64,000 nucleotides of DNA, taken from NCBI RefSeq assembly GCF_001672975.1, contig NZ_LZKU01000168.1:1-64000 (forward strand), in the 5' to 3' direction. This document shows positions 62,397 through 64,000 of the stretch, piece by piece. The notes beneath the pieces were generated by a model. The model worked only from the letters and a program-made list of their open reading frames with translations. It had not been told where the DNA came from and did no database searches. Numbering within the stretch: the stretch's first letter is position 1; every line of letters starts with the position of its first letter. The position numbers and the translations under genes were made by a program. Origin of the DNA: Mycobacterium sp. 1465703.0 (GTDB lineage: Bacteria; Actinomycetota; Actinomycetes; Mycobacteriales; Mycobacteriaceae).

Positions 62397-64000
62397 CGCT
62401 CGCCTCCCGTTCTTGGCGGAATAAAAATCGAGTCACTGACTTGTTGATAGCCATGGGATTCGAGATATCGAATCTCTGCGGCAGTAAAGCTAGAGGGCTT
62501 GATCTCGTCAAACGGCACCGACAGTCTAATCGTGTCACGGTTTGCGATAGCGACGTCCAGTACATGCTGATTGGCGGCTAGCCGCTCAGTAGGAGTCAAT
62601 GAGTTCCATGCATCTCCAAGATCGAAATAGCTGGCTCCGTGGTCGCGCGCGACGTCGATATATGAGGGGCTTCCGCTCGCCGGTTTGAACGGTCCCAGGA
62701 CGGTTTCGCCGCTGCCGGTCAGGTGTTGTTCGGACAGCGCTCTCAGCTCTGGTGGCATGTAGTTGAGCGGGTTATCCAAATTGAATTCCGGATGGGCAGG
62801 ATCGATCACGACGGGTGCCGGGCTATCGGGAACCGCCACATGAGATCCGACCGGCCCGTGCTCGACGGGCACATCACCCGGGGCCGTCGGCGTGTGTTCG
62901 ACCACTGGCGGCTCAAGAGGATGGGTCCCTGGGACCGGCCCTCCGGACACCGGGACATGCGTGGTGAGGTTCCGCTCGGCAACTTGGAAGTGTTCGTCGG
63001 CGCCGGCGAGCGCACGGGCAAACACATTGTCGGCGGTGAGGCCTTCGAGCGTTTCACGGGTGAAGAGCGTTTTCACACCTAGCCATAGCGCCTCGCCGCC
63101 CGCCTTGAGCTCTGGTCCTCCGACCGCCAGGGTGATGGCGGTGAACAGCGGTTCGGGGGTCGCTTGCACCTGCCCGGGATCCGGTGTGCGCATGCCGGTC
63201 AACTTGCCGCCGTTGAAGGTGTAGTAGGTACCGGTGGCCTGGTCGAAGAATTCGCCCGTGCCGTTTTTGAGTTGGCCGGTGACCTGTACGGGCTGCCCGT
63301 TGACGTTGTAGGTGAACATGAAATGCCCGTCGGGTGCGATGCTTACCGACCTGGGGTCAATGTTGTTGTAATCGGGAATCTTGCCCAGGTCGTCGAGGGC
63401 GCGCGCGAGATCGTCTCTGAGCTTGGGCAGTCTGGCACTGGCGGCCTCGCCTTGTGGCGAGCCCGGGCCATACACGTAGAGGTCCTTCGCGGCCTTGCTG
63501 ACAGCTTCCTGCGCGGCCCGCACCTTGGCCATTTGGTCGACCACGGCCTGATTGGTGACTCGGCGGATGTCCGCCAGTGCCGTCTGCTGAGCCGCAGACA
63601 CACCGTCGCTGTCGATGTCGTGAAGAGGAGTGCCGTCATACCCCTCGGCATGAAGGTTATTCAGCGATATCTGAAGGCCATCCGAATAGCCGTCGCGAAT
63701 CGCTTGCAGCGCAACGAGTGCCGCCTTGGTATCGCGGAGAGCGTCATCTTCACATGTGTTGATGAGCGCATGCACGGCGTCCTTGTCCGCCGCAGTGAGA
63801 CTCTTGTCGTTGTTCAACAGGTCGACAGCCTGGACGACCAAATCCGAGATGCTTTTCAACTGCGCATCCAACGTGGCGATCCGCGCGGCTCCCGCTTTTT
63901 GCGCGTCGGCCAATGCCGCAGCGATGTTTTCCAGGTCCGCACCGATCTTGGGCAGTTGCAAGGACTGCGCTCCCAGGGCTTTCACGACCCGCTGCACTTC
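62393..64000 (-). CDS. Large polymorphic-toxin-like protein, 5' end outside window
   Basis: At least 534 residues, open to the window edge at 64000, so the true start is beyond. The visible N-terminal about 175 residues are helical/coiled (IGADLENIAAALADAQKAGAARIATLDAQLKSISDLVVQAVDLL). A beta-rich stretch follows (SVSIAPDGHFMFTYNVNGQPVQVTGQLKNGTGEFF, about 215-265), then a Pro-rich linker with HVPVSGG and PVEHGPVG motifs (about 345-405). A compact C-terminal domain (about 430-534) has ASYFDLGDAWNSLTPTERLAANQHVLDVAIAN and SSFTAAEIRYLESHGYQQV. This long-stalk plus small C-terminal domain plan is that of ESX/type VII polymorphic toxins. The toxic activity is not recognisable to me. Its stop overlaps the immunity-like gene. 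Confidence 0.75.
   Translation of the reverse strand, partial: EVQRVVKALGAQSLQLPKIGADLENIAAALADAQKAGAARIATLDAQLKSISDLVVQAVDLLNNDKSLTAADKDAVHALINTCEDDALRDTKAALVALQAIRDGYSDGLQISLNNLHAEGYDGTPLHDIDSDGVSAAQQTALADIRRVTNQAVVDQMAKVRAAQEAVSKAAKDLYVYGPGSPQGEAASARLPKLRDDLARALDDLGKIPDYNNIDPRSVSIAPDGHFMFTYNVNGQPVQVTGQLKNGTGEFFDQATGTYYTFNGGKLTGMRTPDPGQVQATPEPLFTAITLAVGGPELKAGGEALWLGVKTLFTRETLEGLTADNVFARALAGADEHFQVAERNLTTHVPVSGGPVPGTHPLEPPVVEHTPTAPGDVPVEHGPVGSHVAVPDSPAPVVIDPAHPEFNLDNPLNYMPPELRALSEQHLTGSGETVLGPFKPASGSPSYIDVARDHGASYFDLGDAWNSLTPTERLAANQHVLDVAIANRDTIRLSVPFDEIKPSSFTAAEIRYLESHGYQQVSDSIFIPPRTGGER

Overview
The window is high-GC actinobacterial DNA and almost certainly comes from a Mycobacterium. 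From about 8.7 kb to 58.6 kb its gene order follows, read backwards, the M. tuberculosis chromosome segment from dnaB (Rv0058) down to whiB5 (Rv0022c). The conserved run includes dnaB, rplI, rpsR, ssb, rpsF, a GT-C mannosyltransferase-like gene, ponA1, ino1, leuS, the mtc28-type antigen gene, a YqgE gene, a mycothiol-dependent isomerase-like gene, an ESX-associated block and whiB5. Rv comparisons are from memory, not from a search. The DnaB gene has no intein, and several accessory blocks interrupt the core, so a non-tuberculous species is likely.

Layout. 0-8.6 kb is accessory: a DUF3072 protein, an alpha/beta hydrolase, a small membrane protein, and two large minus-strand class III nucleotide cyclase/ATPase regulators with related short motifs around them. 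8.7-12.4 kb holds dnaB and the rpsF-ssb-rpsR-rplI ribosomal/replication operon. 12.5-23.5 kb is a phosphonate island on the minus strand, in the order phnD-C-E-F-G-H-I-JK-L-M followed by an inositol-monophosphatase-like gene. phnJ and phnK are one fused gene, phnE is a tandem fusion, and phnN and phnP are absent. It encodes uptake (PhnDCE), control (PhnF) and C-P bond cleavage (PhnGHIJKLM) of phosphonates.

23.6-31.3 kb is core again: GT87-like gene, ponA1, DUF5318, DUF1707, PadR and ino1. 31.4-35.8 kb is a tightly coupled four-gene cluster of unknown pathway (LLM oxidoreductase, sulfotransferase, TIM-barrel isomerase, DUF1214). 35.8-44 kb carries a hydrolase, TetR, an epimerase, an F420-type LLM protein, GntR, a polar amino-acid-type ABC transporter with a fused binding protein and permease, MarR and an SDR. 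Several of the regulators have operator-like repeats just upstream. leuS, the Mtc28-like antigen, a small membrane protein, YqgE, an MFS transporter and a DinB-type isomerase follow to 51.6 kb.

51.6-58.6 kb is an ESX-secretion-associated block like Rv0030-Rv0023 plus WhiB5, without the bioF2-acpA-fadD34 genes that lie beside it in M. tuberculosis. It includes a 47-codon reading frame on the opposite strand. 58.7-61.5 kb holds an acyl-CoA dehydrogenase, a pirin and a small acetyltransferase. The right edge (61.5-64 kb) has a large, 5'-truncated polymorphic-toxin-like protein, an overlapping small gene that looks like its immunity partner, and a frameshifted second copy of that small gene. This module and the phosphonate island are the most interesting parts of the window. 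I saw no rRNA, tRNA, CRISPR array or complete insertion sequence.
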